From Paenibacillus glycanilyticus (GTDB lineage: Bacteria > Bacillota > Bacilli > Paenibacillales > Paenibacillaceae): a stretch of 64,000 nt of DNA. The notes under the pieces were generated by a model. That model was not told the DNA's origin. It searched no databases and was given only the letters and a program-made list of their open reading frames with translations. This document shows positions 1 through 7,708 of this stretch, one piece after another (the first letter of the stretch is position 1; the number at the start of each line of letters is the position of its first letter). Location of the stretch: positions 930,001-994,000 of the forward strand of contig NZ_JAMBNP010000001.1 of NCBI RefSeq assembly GCF_023715145.1, read 5' to 3'. Position numbers and translations under genes: made by a program.

Positions 1-1120
1 TGGCAAGAGATACTCCTATTCCCATCAAGAGCAAGCCCATAAAGGTCCATGCGTAGCTCGTGTTCAGATTCGTCCAAGCCAGAAGAAGCGTTCCCCCTGC
101 TCCAAGGCTGAATCCGGCTGTCATCGGCATCTTTGCTCCGAAGCTGCTGACCATTCGGCCGGTTAATATCGGGTTAAAGGCCAGAGGAAGCATCATGGGA
201 AGCAGCGAAAGTCCTGCCGTATGAGCGGATAACTCTTGTACCTGCTGGAAAAACAAGGGCAATATAAACAAAACGCCGGACAATCCCAGATTAACGGCCA
301 TGCCCCCAAGCAAGCCGGCCGACACGGTTGTGTTCCTAAATAACGACAGAGGAAACAATGGGGCCGTCCCCTTGGCTTCAATTAAGACAAACAGGATGGC
401 GGAAAATACCGCCAGTCCCATCGAACCCAAAATGGCAGGCGAACGCCATCCGTAGATTTGACCCTCCATTAGAGCGAAGGACAGAGCCGCAATACCGGCA
501 ATAGCGGTTATCTGTCCTCCAAGATCGAGGCTTCTCTGCACGGAACGCGGGGTCTCACGTGCCAGAAAGCAAGTAAGCAGCAGACTGATTCCGGCAATTG
601 GTATGTTCAGAAGAAAAATGCTCCGCCAACCGAAAGAATCGGCCAATAGGCCGCCGATAACCGGGCCTGCCGCCATAGCCGCCCCTGTAACCGCAGTCCA
701 AATCCCCAGCGCCTTGGCTCGTTCTGCCGGCGAGGGATAGGCATAAGCCAGCAGAGCAAGCGAAGCCGGAAGCAGGGCAGCTCCCCCGATCCCGAGGATT
801 GCCCGCAATCCGATCAACAGACCTGCCGATGGGGCAGCCGCCGATGCGCCCGACGCAGCAAGAAACAGGAGGATTCCACTGATATAAACGCGTTTGGCTC
901 CCAGCCTGTCTGCGAATAAGCCCATAGATAATAGACAGCCGGCAAATGCAATTGTATACGCGTTAACCACCCATTGAAGATCAATAATCCCTCCTCCCAG
1001 ATCAGCATGGATAGCCGGGAGGGCAACGCTAACGACCGTCATATCCAACAGCACCATAAAATAGCCAAGCGATAATCCAAGAAGCAAACCGCTGCGGCCG
1101 AATACGCTTTGTAATTTCAT
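1..1120 (-). CDS. MFS drug-efflux transporter, 3' end outside the window
   Basis: Proton-driven efflux permease of the major facilitator superfamily, DHA2-like (EmrB/QacA type), in the cytoplasmic membrane. The reading frame starts at ATG 1118-1120 behind an AGGGGA ribosome site and stays open to the left edge, giving about 373 residues. The N-terminus reads MKLQSVFGRSGLLLGLSLG, followed by a helix with VLLDMTVVSVALP, the usual DHA2 motif with an acidic residue in helix 1. Motif A-like GLFADRLGAKRVY and motif C-like GIWTAVTGAAMAAGPVIGG follow. At least ten hydrophobic segments are visible. It is divergent from the XRE regulator at 1266, with an inverted repeat between them, so it is probably the target of that regulator. 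The substrate cannot be told from sequence. Confidence 0.9.
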   Translation of the reverse strand, partial: MKLQSVFGRSGLLLGLSLGYFMVLLDMTVVSVALPAIHADLGGGIIDLQWVVNAYTIAFAGCLLSMGLFADRLGAKRVYISGILLFLAASGASAAAPSAGLLIGLRAILGIGGAALLPASLALLAYAYPSPAERAKALGIWTAVTGAAMAAGPVIGGLLADSFGWRSIFLLNIPIAGISLLLTCFLARETPRSVQRSLDLGGQITAIAGIAALSFALMEGQIYGWRSPAILGSMGLAVFSAILFVLIEAKGTAPLFPLSLFRNTTVSAGLLGGMAVNLGLSGVLFILPLFFQQVQELSAHTAGLSLLPMMLPLAFNPILTGRMVSSFGAKMPMTAGFSLGAGGTLLLAWTNLNTSYAWTFMGLLLMGIGVSLA

Positions 1121-1200
1121 ATCATTCCCCTACCTTACTCTTCATGTCGAATTCTCCTAAAGTGTATAATGGATCCCATAAGAGATTAAGATGAGGCCTT

Positions 1201-1225
1201 ATCCTAGGAGTTGTTCTCCTACGAT
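1201..1225. promoter_or_regulatory. Inverted repeat between MFS and XRE genes, candidate operator
   Basis: ATCCTAGGAG and CTCCTACGAT flank a 5-base spacer and pair at nine of ten positions. The repeat sits in the divergent intergenic region between the MFS start (1120) and the XRE start (1266). A TATAAT at 1165-1170 could serve as a -10 box for the regulator, but no good -35 is seen. The binding role is inferred. Confidence 0.4.
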
Positions 1226-1265
1226 AAGCATTCGATAATCGGAATAAGAAAGAAGGTGGCGTAAG

Positions 1266-2093
1266 ATGGATGACTCCGTAAGATTAAAGGAGCTCGCGCA
1301 GTTTCTGCGGACGCGGCGTGCCCGCCTGTCTCCCGAACAGGCGGGATTGGAAGAGAGCGGACGCCGCCGGACACCGGGGCTCCGACGCGGAGAGGTAGCT
1401 ATGCTGTCAGGGGTTAGCGTAGACTGGTATACCTGGCTGGAGCAGGCTCGCCCCATCCAGGTATCCACGCAGGTATTGGATAGCATCAGCCGTGCTCTTC
1501 GGCTGGATGCCGATGAGCGGAAGCATTTGTTCCTGCTTGCGCTGCCGCAGCTGCCATCGGAATTGACAACCGTAGAGCATGGAATTAACGAGACCTTGCA
1601 AAGCTTCCTTGATCATCAAGGCACGAGTCCTGCTTTTATAACCGATCAACGCCTAATTATTAAAGCCTGGAATAAGGCCGCGAATGCCGTCTACGGTCCA
1701 TTTGAGGAAATGACGGAGCGGGAAAGAAACACGGTATGGCGTTCTTTCCATCTGCCCGGCGTCCGGCAGCTGCTTCGGGAGAACTGGGAGAAGCACGCCC
1801 GGCACCGGCTTGCGCAGTTCCGCGCCGGCTACGGCAAATTTCCCGGCGACCCTTGGTGGATGGAGATGATCGGCGAGCTTCAGCGAACTAGCGAGGAATT
1901 CCGGGAATGGTGGCCGCAGCATGATGTGCTGAACGGCCCGGAAGGCAAGAAAATCAACTACCATCCGGAAGCTGGAATTTTACAATTTAACCAGCTTTCT
2001 TTTATCGTATCGGATTCGCCTAACTATACCGTCACCATTAATCTGCCGGCAGACGAACAAACCGTCTCCAAGATGGAGCAGCTTCTTCCCTAG
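1266..2093 (+). CDS. XRE-family regulator with MmyB-like ligand domain
   Basis: DNA-binding regulator of 275 residues. Residues 1-90 form the XRE helix-turn-helix typical of the MmyB group: FLRTRRARLSPEQAGL, then RRRTPGLRRGEVAMLSGVS, then WYTWLEQ, all hallmark blocks of that group. Residues 105-275 match the MmyB-like ligand-binding domain (PAFITDQRLIIKAWNKAA, then RTSEEFREWWPQHDV, then the FxxxxHPEAG-like ending). Family members typically sit beside an oxidoreductase or an efflux gene and control it, and here the divergent neighbour is an MFS pump. Start ATG 1266 is preceded by AGAAGGTGG. Ligand unknown. Confidence 0.92.
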   Translation: MDDSVRLKELAQFLRTRRARLSPEQAGLEESGRRRTPGLRRGEVAMLSGVSVDWYTWLEQARPIQVSTQVLDSISRALRLDADERKHLFLLALPQLPSELTTVEHGINETLQSFLDHQGTSPAFITDQRLIIKAWNKAANAVYGPFEEMTERERNTVWRSFHLPGVRQLLRENWEKHARHRLAQFRAGYGKFPGDPWWMEMIGELQRTSEEFREWWPQHDVLNGPEGKKINYHPEAGILQFNQLSFIVSDSPNYTVTINLPADEQTVSKMEQLLP

Positions 2094-2108
2094 TCAGCTC
2101 ATGGCCAG

Positions 2109-2159
2109 CAAAAAAAGCCTTCCCCCCGCTCCGAATAGAAGCGATGGGAAAGCTTTTTT
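2109..2159. terminator. Bidirectional terminator between convergent genes
   Basis: An A-run plus GCCTTCCC pairs with GGGAAAGC plus a T-run around an internal GCT/AGC pair. It lies between the XRE gene (+) and the small membrane-anchored gene (-), and either strand reads as stem plus U-tract. Confidence 0.8.
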
Positions 2160-2179
2160 CTATAATCGAATTGCAGCTT

Positions 2180-2731
2180 TTATGATATGCTCGGATACTG
2201 CCCCAGGATCTCGTCACTTTGGGAATACGCAATAACAATGGAATCTGAAAGCTCTGCTTGGTCTATTAAAATGAACCAAAATCTTTCTCCCGATCCATAT
2301 TCGACGATAGGACATGAATATTCGCTGCCATCTCTCCCCTTTAACGTCATCCGTTCAATTTCCGGGTCAAATATTTTCCCGTAAAAGATTCCCGCATATT
2401 GAGGCTTTTCCTCCCGCAGGTCGCTATAAGGCCAGCCAAACTTATGGTTCTTTGGCGTTACCGAAGTAGAACCTCCATCAAAATGCCAACCGAATAGATT
2501 CTTCTTTAATCTCGCAATGCCAAAATACTCTTCGTCTGTTCCCCATTCATAAAATGCAATCGCATTCCTTTTCCCTATTACCTCAACGTCGGCAATCGTT
2601 GCCATTGGCTGGTTTAGAGAAAGTGCTGCTCTTTCCATTCCTTTCTCGCCACTTCGTCGAATCCCTATAAATGAACAAATGACTATCACGGCAATTAAAC
2701 AAGCAGCCATCCATTTTGATTTCTTAGACAA
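2180..2731 (-). CDS. Small membrane-anchored protein of unknown function
   Basis: I do not recognise this family. The best start is TTG at 2731: GGAAGGGGGG lies seven bases upstream of it, while the ATG six codons earlier (2749) would be inside that ribosome site. The product is 183 residues. It opens with SKKSKWMAACLIAVIVICSF, a basic N-terminus plus one hydrophobic segment with no lipobox, so it is probably a signal anchor or secreted. The rest is soluble, with an FYEWGTDEEYFGIARLKK block, a central Gly/aromatic stretch and a VEYGSGERFWFILIDQ block near the C-terminus. It stands alone between two terminators. Function not assignable. Confidence 0.7.
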   Translation of the reverse strand: MSKKSKWMAACLIAVIVICSFIGIRRSGEKGMERAALSLNQPMATIADVEVIGKRNAIAFYEWGTDEEYFGIARLKKNLFGWHFDGGSTSVTPKNHKFGWPYSDLREEKPQYAGIFYGKIFDPEIERMTLKGRDGSEYSCPIVEYGSGERFWFILIDQAELSDSIVIAYSQSDEILGQYPSIS

Positions 2732-2825
2732 AAGAGCCCCCCCTTCCATATAACCCCATTATTGGACGTGATGAAATCCCATTTGTTGCGCTAGTCAAAT
2801 TTCCAAACCAAATAGAACAAATAAA

Positions 2826-2850
2826 CAGCCCTCAGAACTTCTGAGGGCTG
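2826..2850 (-). terminator. Terminator of the response-regulator operon
   Basis: CAGCCCTCAGAA pairs perfectly with TTCTGAGGGCTG just beyond the stop of the response regulator. A T-rich stretch follows on the minus strand. Confidence 0.7.
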
Positions 2851-2857
2851 CATCAGC

Positions 2858-4489
2858 CTAAACCTTTACCGACCTTGCCTGTTCCCGGTAATCAATGGGG
2901 GCCAGGCCGGTCACGCTTTTAAATACGCGGTTGAAATGGCGGATATTGCCAAAGCCGGTATTCTCGGCAATAATCGTCACCTTCTCGTTGGATGAGACCA
3001 GACGCCTCTTGGCCTCGTTCACTCTCAGATCGGTCCAATACTCCACCAGCGAAGTGCCCGTCCGCTGCTTGAACAAGGTAGACAAGTAAGCCGGATTCAG
3101 GAAAACCTGCTCCGCGACATGGGTAAGAGATAAGGCTTCCTGATAATGCTGATTCACATACCGCAGGACCTTCTCGATGGGATCATGCTCTGCATTCCGC
3201 TGCCTGTATGCCACGCATTCAGCCAATTTCCCAAGATAAGAGCTGCAGCAGTCCATCAGCTCGAGGCGCGAGTTCAGCGAGCATATCTCCAAGAGTACGG
3301 CCTGGATGGTGCGCTCGCCCAGCCAGCTGTTGGTAAGCCCCAGCTTCTCTGCTTCCTCGTAAGCATGAATGAGCAGCTTGCAGATCTGCTGATGGATAAC
3401 CTCCGGACTCTTGGCCTGCGAACACAGGATGGTTATGAAGGAGGCGGCGTATTGTCCGGCTTGTTCTGCCTTCCCTTCCCGAATGGACGACTCCAAGAGC
3501 TCAAGCGGAAGCTCGAGCGACGGACTCCATGCCAGCTCTTCTCCGCTTTCCTTAATCCGAGAATAACTGATAACCCGGTCTCCGCCTACAATTAACCGGT
3601 GCAGCTGGGCAATCTTCGCTTCCTGGAACGACTGCGGAATCTCTTTGATTCCGGCAACTGTTCTTCCGAGCCCTATGGTTACCGTAAGTCTGGACAAGGA
3701 GATCATCCGCCTGCGAATCGTCTCCGACAGCTCGAATAGCGGATCTCCCGTTTCTGCCGCCGCAGGAGAAGACAGATTAACAAGAGCGACAACCTCCGTC
3801 TCGGACAAAATAAACGAGAAGCCCTTGGCACGCTGATCCAGCAGCTCCTGGACAATCTGCTGGATATAGAGCTGGAACAGGCTTGGATCGGCCTTCTCAT
3901 ACCGCTCTTTCTCCAACGCATCCTTATCCAGCTTAATAATCATGCAAGCAAAATACCGCTCCTTGAACGTCACGCCAATTCTTGCTAGGAGCGCCAAGTC
4001 GCTCTCGTTGACATAGCCCTTTAGCAGCCCAGCCACCAGATGCTCGCTCACATGCTGGCGGATCATCCGGGCATCGGCTGGCTCCGCCGCATACTGCTCT
4101 GCGGCAGGCTGCGGTGCAGCAAGCTCTGCCTCCAGCTTATTCAGCGTCTTGAACAGCTCCTCGCGCTCCACGGGCTTCATCAGATAATCCCGGACTCCAT
4201 GCCGCAGCGACTGCTGCAGATAAGTAAATTCATCAAACCCGCTGAGTACAATGACTAGCAGCTTCGGAAATCGCTCTTTTGCAATTTGAATCAGCTGCAG
4301 GCCGTCCATCCTCGGCATCCGGATATCCGTGAGCAGCACATCGGGCTTCAGACTTTCCACCATTTCAAGCGCTTCATATCCGTCTCTTGCTTCGCCGGCT
4401 ACCTGCCAGCTGCCGGAAGAGGAATCGATGATTTTACGCAGGCCTTTACGGAATATCGCCTCGTCATCAACAATTAGAATGTTAGGCAT
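2858..4489 (-). CDS. YesN-type response regulator, REC plus AraC HTH
   Basis: Cytoplasmic response regulator of 543 residues. Residues 1-125 are a receiver domain: NILIVDDEA supplies the acidic pocket, LLTDIRMPRMDG holds the phospho-acceptor Asp (about residue 54), and YLMKPV gives the conserved Lys. A helical linker follows. Residues 440-535 form the double AraC helix-turn-helix (LTHVAEQVFLNPAYLSTLFK, then ITGF-like and RHFNRVFKSVTGLAP). The ATG at 4489 is preferred: GGAGG lies ten bases upstream, whereas the alternative TTG at 4495 is too close to it. The kinase gene ends nine bases upstream, so the two are co-transcribed. It probably activates the sugar-uptake operon it belongs to. Confidence 0.94.
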   Translation of the reverse strand: MPNILIVDDEAIFRKGLRKIIDSSSGSWQVAGEARDGYEALEMVESLKPDVLLTDIRMPRMDGLQLIQIAKERFPKLLVIVLSGFDEFTYLQQSLRHGVRDYLMKPVEREELFKTLNKLEAELAAPQPAAEQYAAEPADARMIRQHVSEHLVAGLLKGYVNESDLALLARIGVTFKERYFACMIIKLDKDALEKERYEKADPSLFQLYIQQIVQELLDQRAKGFSFILSETEVVALVNLSSPAAAETGDPLFELSETIRRRMISLSRLTVTIGLGRTVAGIKEIPQSFQEAKIAQLHRLIVGGDRVISYSRIKESGEELAWSPSLELPLELLESSIREGKAEQAGQYAASFITILCSQAKSPEVIHQQICKLLIHAYEEAEKLGLTNSWLGERTIQAVLLEICSLNSRLELMDCCSSYLGKLAECVAYRQRNAEHDPIEKVLRYVNQHYQEALSLTHVAEQVFLNPAYLSTLFKQRTGTSLVEYWTDLRVNEAKRRLVSSNEKVTIIAENTGFGNIRHFNRVFKSVTGLAPIDYREQARSVKV

Positions 4490-4504
4490 TCGCAAGTCTC
4501 CTCC

Positions 4505-6292
4505 CTAAGCAGTCATAGAATAAGCGATAGGCATCACAAGGATGACCTTCAGCCCCTGGAACGGCATGCTTTCCAGCTGCAGTCCGTATTGCTCGCCATA
4601 ATGCAGCCGGATCCTTCGGTGAACGTTCATCAGGCCGTTGCCCGACGTACCGCCAAGATCATGGATTTTATCCAGCCTCTCGCGCATATGGCCCAGCTGC
4701 TCACTAGTCATGCCGATGCCGTCATCCTCAATGACAACCATCAGCATCCCCTGCTCCTGATAACAGGACAGCTGGATCCGGCCTTCCCCGATTCCTTTGT
4801 CCAAGCCGTGATTAATCGCATTTTCTACAATCGGCTGAATCATAAGCGGAATAACCGGACAGCTGTACAGCGACTCATCCACCTCAAGGCGAAAATCGAT
4901 CCGGTCGTCGTAGCGCATTTTTTGTATCGTCATATAACCCTGTACATGATCCAGCTCATCGCGAAGCGTCACGATTTCCTTGCGGCCGCTTAGCGAGTAA
5001 CGGAGCAGACGGCTTAAGTTATTGGTCATGGTGACGACCTCCCTGTTGCCTTCCACTTCGGCATACATAGAGATCGAACCCAGCGTATTGTATAGAAAAT
5101 GCGGATTAATCTTGCTTTGCAGCGCCGCAATCTCCGCATCCTTCTCCCGGATTTCCGTCTCGTACAGCCTGTAGCCGAGCTCGCTTAAATGAGACACCAT
5201 CATATTAAAGGCATTGCCAAGCTGGCCGACTTCATCCCATTGCTGAACGGGAAACGATACCTTCAGATCGCCTCGCTCCACCTTGCGCATAAGCGAGCGC
5301 AGCATCCGGAGCGGACTTGTAATTCTGAACGCGATAAAGACGGACAACAACACGGCAAGCCCGATACATATGCCGCCGATCAGGATAATCGAATTGCGGA
5401 CAACCAGACTGTCCTTCATCAGCTCTGACACCGGCACCACGCCAACGGTTGTCCAGCCCGTTACCTCCGAGCCCACATGGGCGACAAGCAGGCTTTTTCC
5501 ATCCACCTTATGATGGGATACGCCCTCTTCCGATAAGCCTTCTATAACAGGGTAGATCGCCGTTTTCTCCTTGCGCAGCACCAGATCTCCGGCACTGTCC
5601 GTCATATAGAGCGATTCTTTGCTGCCGAGGCTGACCTGCGAGAGCAGCTTGCGCACGGCTGCCGGATCGATGTCAATCACGATATAACCAAGCGTCTCGC
5701 CGCTGTCGAAGCTGCGAAGCTCCCTGGCGATCGAGAAAACCTGATAGACCGTCCCGCTCGTTGATTTCACTTCATGGGTTGTAATGAAAGTCGGCTGGCC
5801 GAACCGGCCCTTCGCCTTCTCCAGCCATTCCGTGTTGCCGCCAAGCTGATAAGTCGTCATATATTGGCTTTCCGGCAGCACGACATAAGAGGCGCCATGC
5901 TCGCCAAACAAGGAAATGCCCATAATATCCACGCGGCCGTTCAAGAATACCTTGGAGACAAAATTGTTCAAATCGTCGATTTCCTGCAAGGATAACGCTT
6001 CACCGGGCTTTCTGGACGTTGCGAGAAAATCCAATATCTCCTGGTATTGATAAGGCATCAGCGACAGCCGGTTGAGCTCATTCATATAGGTGTCGATATT
6101 CAGCGTCACCTGCTTCAGCATTTGCAGCTGATACTTGCCGACCTGCTCTTCCATCTTGGAGGCAAAAATCGAGAATGACCATGCGCCGATGACGCCGAGC
6201 GGGACAACAATCAGTAGCACGTTAACAAGAATTAGCTTGCGGGCGAGAGCCAGATTTTTGAACCATTGCTTTACGCTTCTTTGTCGTGTCAT
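4505..6292 (-). CDS. YesM-type sensor histidine kinase
   Basis: Membrane histidine kinase of about 595 residues. A first membrane segment lies near residues 20-40, followed by an extracellular Cache-like sensor of about 250 residues, a second segment near 300-323 (IILIGGICIGLAVLLSVFIAF) and a HAMP linker. The His_kinase block SKINPHFLYNTLGSISMYAE places the phospho-accepting His near residue 398. The C-terminal HATPase has the N box (PIVENAINHGLD) and G boxes (DDGIGMT, GNGLMNVHRRI). The second of two adjacent ATGs (6292) has the better spacing from GGGGTG. The binding-protein gene ends 12-15 bases upstream, so sensing may involve that protein. It is the partner of the response regulator at 2858. 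Confidence 0.94.
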   Translation of the reverse strand: MTRQRSVKQWFKNLALARKLILVNVLLIVVPLGVIGAWSFSIFASKMEEQVGKYQLQMLKQVTLNIDTYMNELNRLSLMPYQYQEILDFLATSRKPGEALSLQEIDDLNNFVSKVFLNGRVDIMGISLFGEHGASYVVLPESQYMTTYQLGGNTEWLEKAKGRFGQPTFITTHEVKSTSGTVYQVFSIARELRSFDSGETLGYIVIDIDPAAVRKLLSQVSLGSKESLYMTDSAGDLVLRKEKTAIYPVIEGLSEEGVSHHKVDGKSLLVAHVGSEVTGWTTVGVVPVSELMKDSLVVRNSIILIGGICIGLAVLLSVFIAFRITSPLRMLRSLMRKVERGDLKVSFPVQQWDEVGQLGNAFNMMVSHLSELGYRLYETEIREKDAEIAALQSKINPHFLYNTLGSISMYAEVEGNREVVTMTNNLSRLLRYSLSGRKEIVTLRDELDHVQGYMTIQKMRYDDRIDFRLEVDESLYSCPVIPLMIQPIVENAINHGLDKGIGEGRIQLSCYQEQGMLMVVIEDDGIGMTSEQLGHMRERLDKIHDLGGTSGNGLMNVHRRIRLHYGEQYGLQLESMPFQGLKVILVMPIAYSMTA

Positions 6293-6307
6293 CATCGCTC
6301 ACCCCGC

Positions 6308-7615
6308 TTACTTCGACAGATCCAGATTAATCTGCTTCTCGGTTGCTTGCAGCGCCTGCTCCGGCGTCTGCTGACCGTAAATCATCCGCTCGAATTGGCG
6401 GATAATGTCTTCAACAAAGCTATGCTGCTTGGTATGCTTCGGCCAGAAGGCGACCGAGTTCGCCGCAGCGGCATAATCACTGCGGTAATCAAGCGACTTG
6501 AAGGCTTCCGTGTCCATAACCGCGCTTACGCTCGGAATATGGCCGGCCTCCGCCCACTTGGCGCCATGCTCGCCCAGCCATTTCATAAAGATCATCGCGG
6601 CGTCCCGCTTCTCCTTGGGCATATCGTGCTGGGAAGGAATCGCGAGCGTATGCGAATCGGCCCAAGCTGCGGGCTTATCATAAATCGTAGGCAGCGGAAC
6701 GACGCCAAAGCTCAGCGCGTCGTTTTTCTCAAGCGCGCCGGTCGCCCATACGCCGGTAATCAGAACCGCTGCTTTTCCTTCATTAAACAGCTTAAACGCA
6801 TCCGGTATATTAGGCGGAATAAGCCGGGCCTTATAAAGCCCTTCGACATAGTTCAGGGCCTTCAGGGCTGCCGGATTATTAAGCGCCGTTTGCGTACCGT
6901 CTGCGTTATAGAACTTCCCGCCGCCTTGAATCTGGTTGTACAGACTCCACCACAGCCAGACTGCGTCGATACGAGTGCTAGGCTGGGCGAGCGGAGCGAC
7001 ATCGCCAGGCACTGCCTGCTTGATTTGCTGCAAAAAATGGGTAAATCCGGCTTCTCCACCTTGAAGAACCGGCTTGCCCTGTGCATTTAGAACGCCCGCC
7101 TGCTCCAGAAATGTCTTATTGTAATACATCACAAGCATATGGGTATCCATCGGTACGGCATACGGTTTGCCCTGGAAGGATACCGCCTTCATACCCGCTT
7201 TGTTATATACATTCCAATCCAGCCCGGCATCCTTTGCCGGCCCGGATAAATCTTCAATGTAACCGTTCTGCACGAATTGGGGCAGCGAGCTCGCGTGAAT
7301 GACAGCGACATCCGGCGCATTGCCGGATAATATCGCTGTTCTCAGCCTAGAGTAATAGTCGTCCAGCCTTGAATTCATCTGGACGACTTGAATATCTTCA
7401 TGCTCCTGATTAAACTGATCCACCATTTCGGTCATAAACAGATTATCCCCTCCGCTGAAGGGGGTCCAATAATTAAGCTGGACGGCGGGCGCTTTGGGTT
7501 CGGCTGATACCTCTTCCCGGTTATTCGGTTGGCTGCAGCCAGTCAAGGCAAGGCTTGCCCCAATGATGATAATTAATCCTGATGTTAGAAAAGAACGAAA
7601 GGACAAGCCTCTCAT
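6308..7615 (-). CDS. Sugar-binding lipoprotein next to the kinase (second SBP of the operon)
   Basis: Extracellular solute-binding protein, family 1, of 435 residues. The signal peptide ends in a lipobox (SLALTGC, lipidated Cys near residue 27), so it is anchored outside the membrane. The mature part opens with LNYWTPFSGGDNLFMTEMV, as in sugar-binding proteins, and continues with DVAVIHASSLPQF, YAVPMDTHMLVMYYNK and AAVLITGVWATGAL. Start ATG 7615 has AGGAGG eight bases upstream. It is the second binding protein in the operon. The first (11445) is beside the permeases, whereas this one is directly before the histidine kinase. It may be a sensory co-receptor rather than a transport component; that is an inference from position only. 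Confidence 0.9.
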   Translation of the reverse strand: MRGLSFRSFLTSGLIIIIGASLALTGCSQPNNREEVSAEPKAPAVQLNYWTPFSGGDNLFMTEMVDQFNQEHEDIQVVQMNSRLDDYYSRLRTAILSGNAPDVAVIHASSLPQFVQNGYIEDLSGPAKDAGLDWNVYNKAGMKAVSFQGKPYAVPMDTHMLVMYYNKTFLEQAGVLNAQGKPVLQGGEAGFTHFLQQIKQAVPGDVAPLAQPSTRIDAVWLWWSLYNQIQGGGKFYNADGTQTALNNPAALKALNYVEGLYKARLIPPNIPDAFKLFNEGKAAVLITGVWATGALEKNDALSFGVVPLPTIYDKPAAWADSHTLAIPSQHDMPKEKRDAAMIFMKWLGEHGAKWAEAGHIPSVSAVMDTEAFKSLDYRSDYAAAANSVAFWPKHTKQHSFVEDIIRQFERMIYGQQTPEQALQATEKQINLDLSK

Positions 7616-7631
7616 GACCAGCGCCTCCTAT

Positions 7632-7688
7632 AATTGTGAAGCAATTCCCGCTTCGAAAGCTTAAGCCCGGAAGAATGGCTTCACAATT
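7632..7688. repeat. Long inverted repeat in the GH43-SBP intergenic gap
   Basis: AATTGTGAAGC (7632-7642) pairs perfectly with GCTTCACAATT (7678-7688). The sequence running on from it, AATTCTTGCTTCATAAGC, resembles the second half of the 41-bp repeats at 9471-9593, so this looks like a diverged member of the same element. It may modulate expression of the downstream binding protein. Confidence 0.5.
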
Positions 7689-7708
7689 CTTGCTTCATAA
7701 GCTTCATT

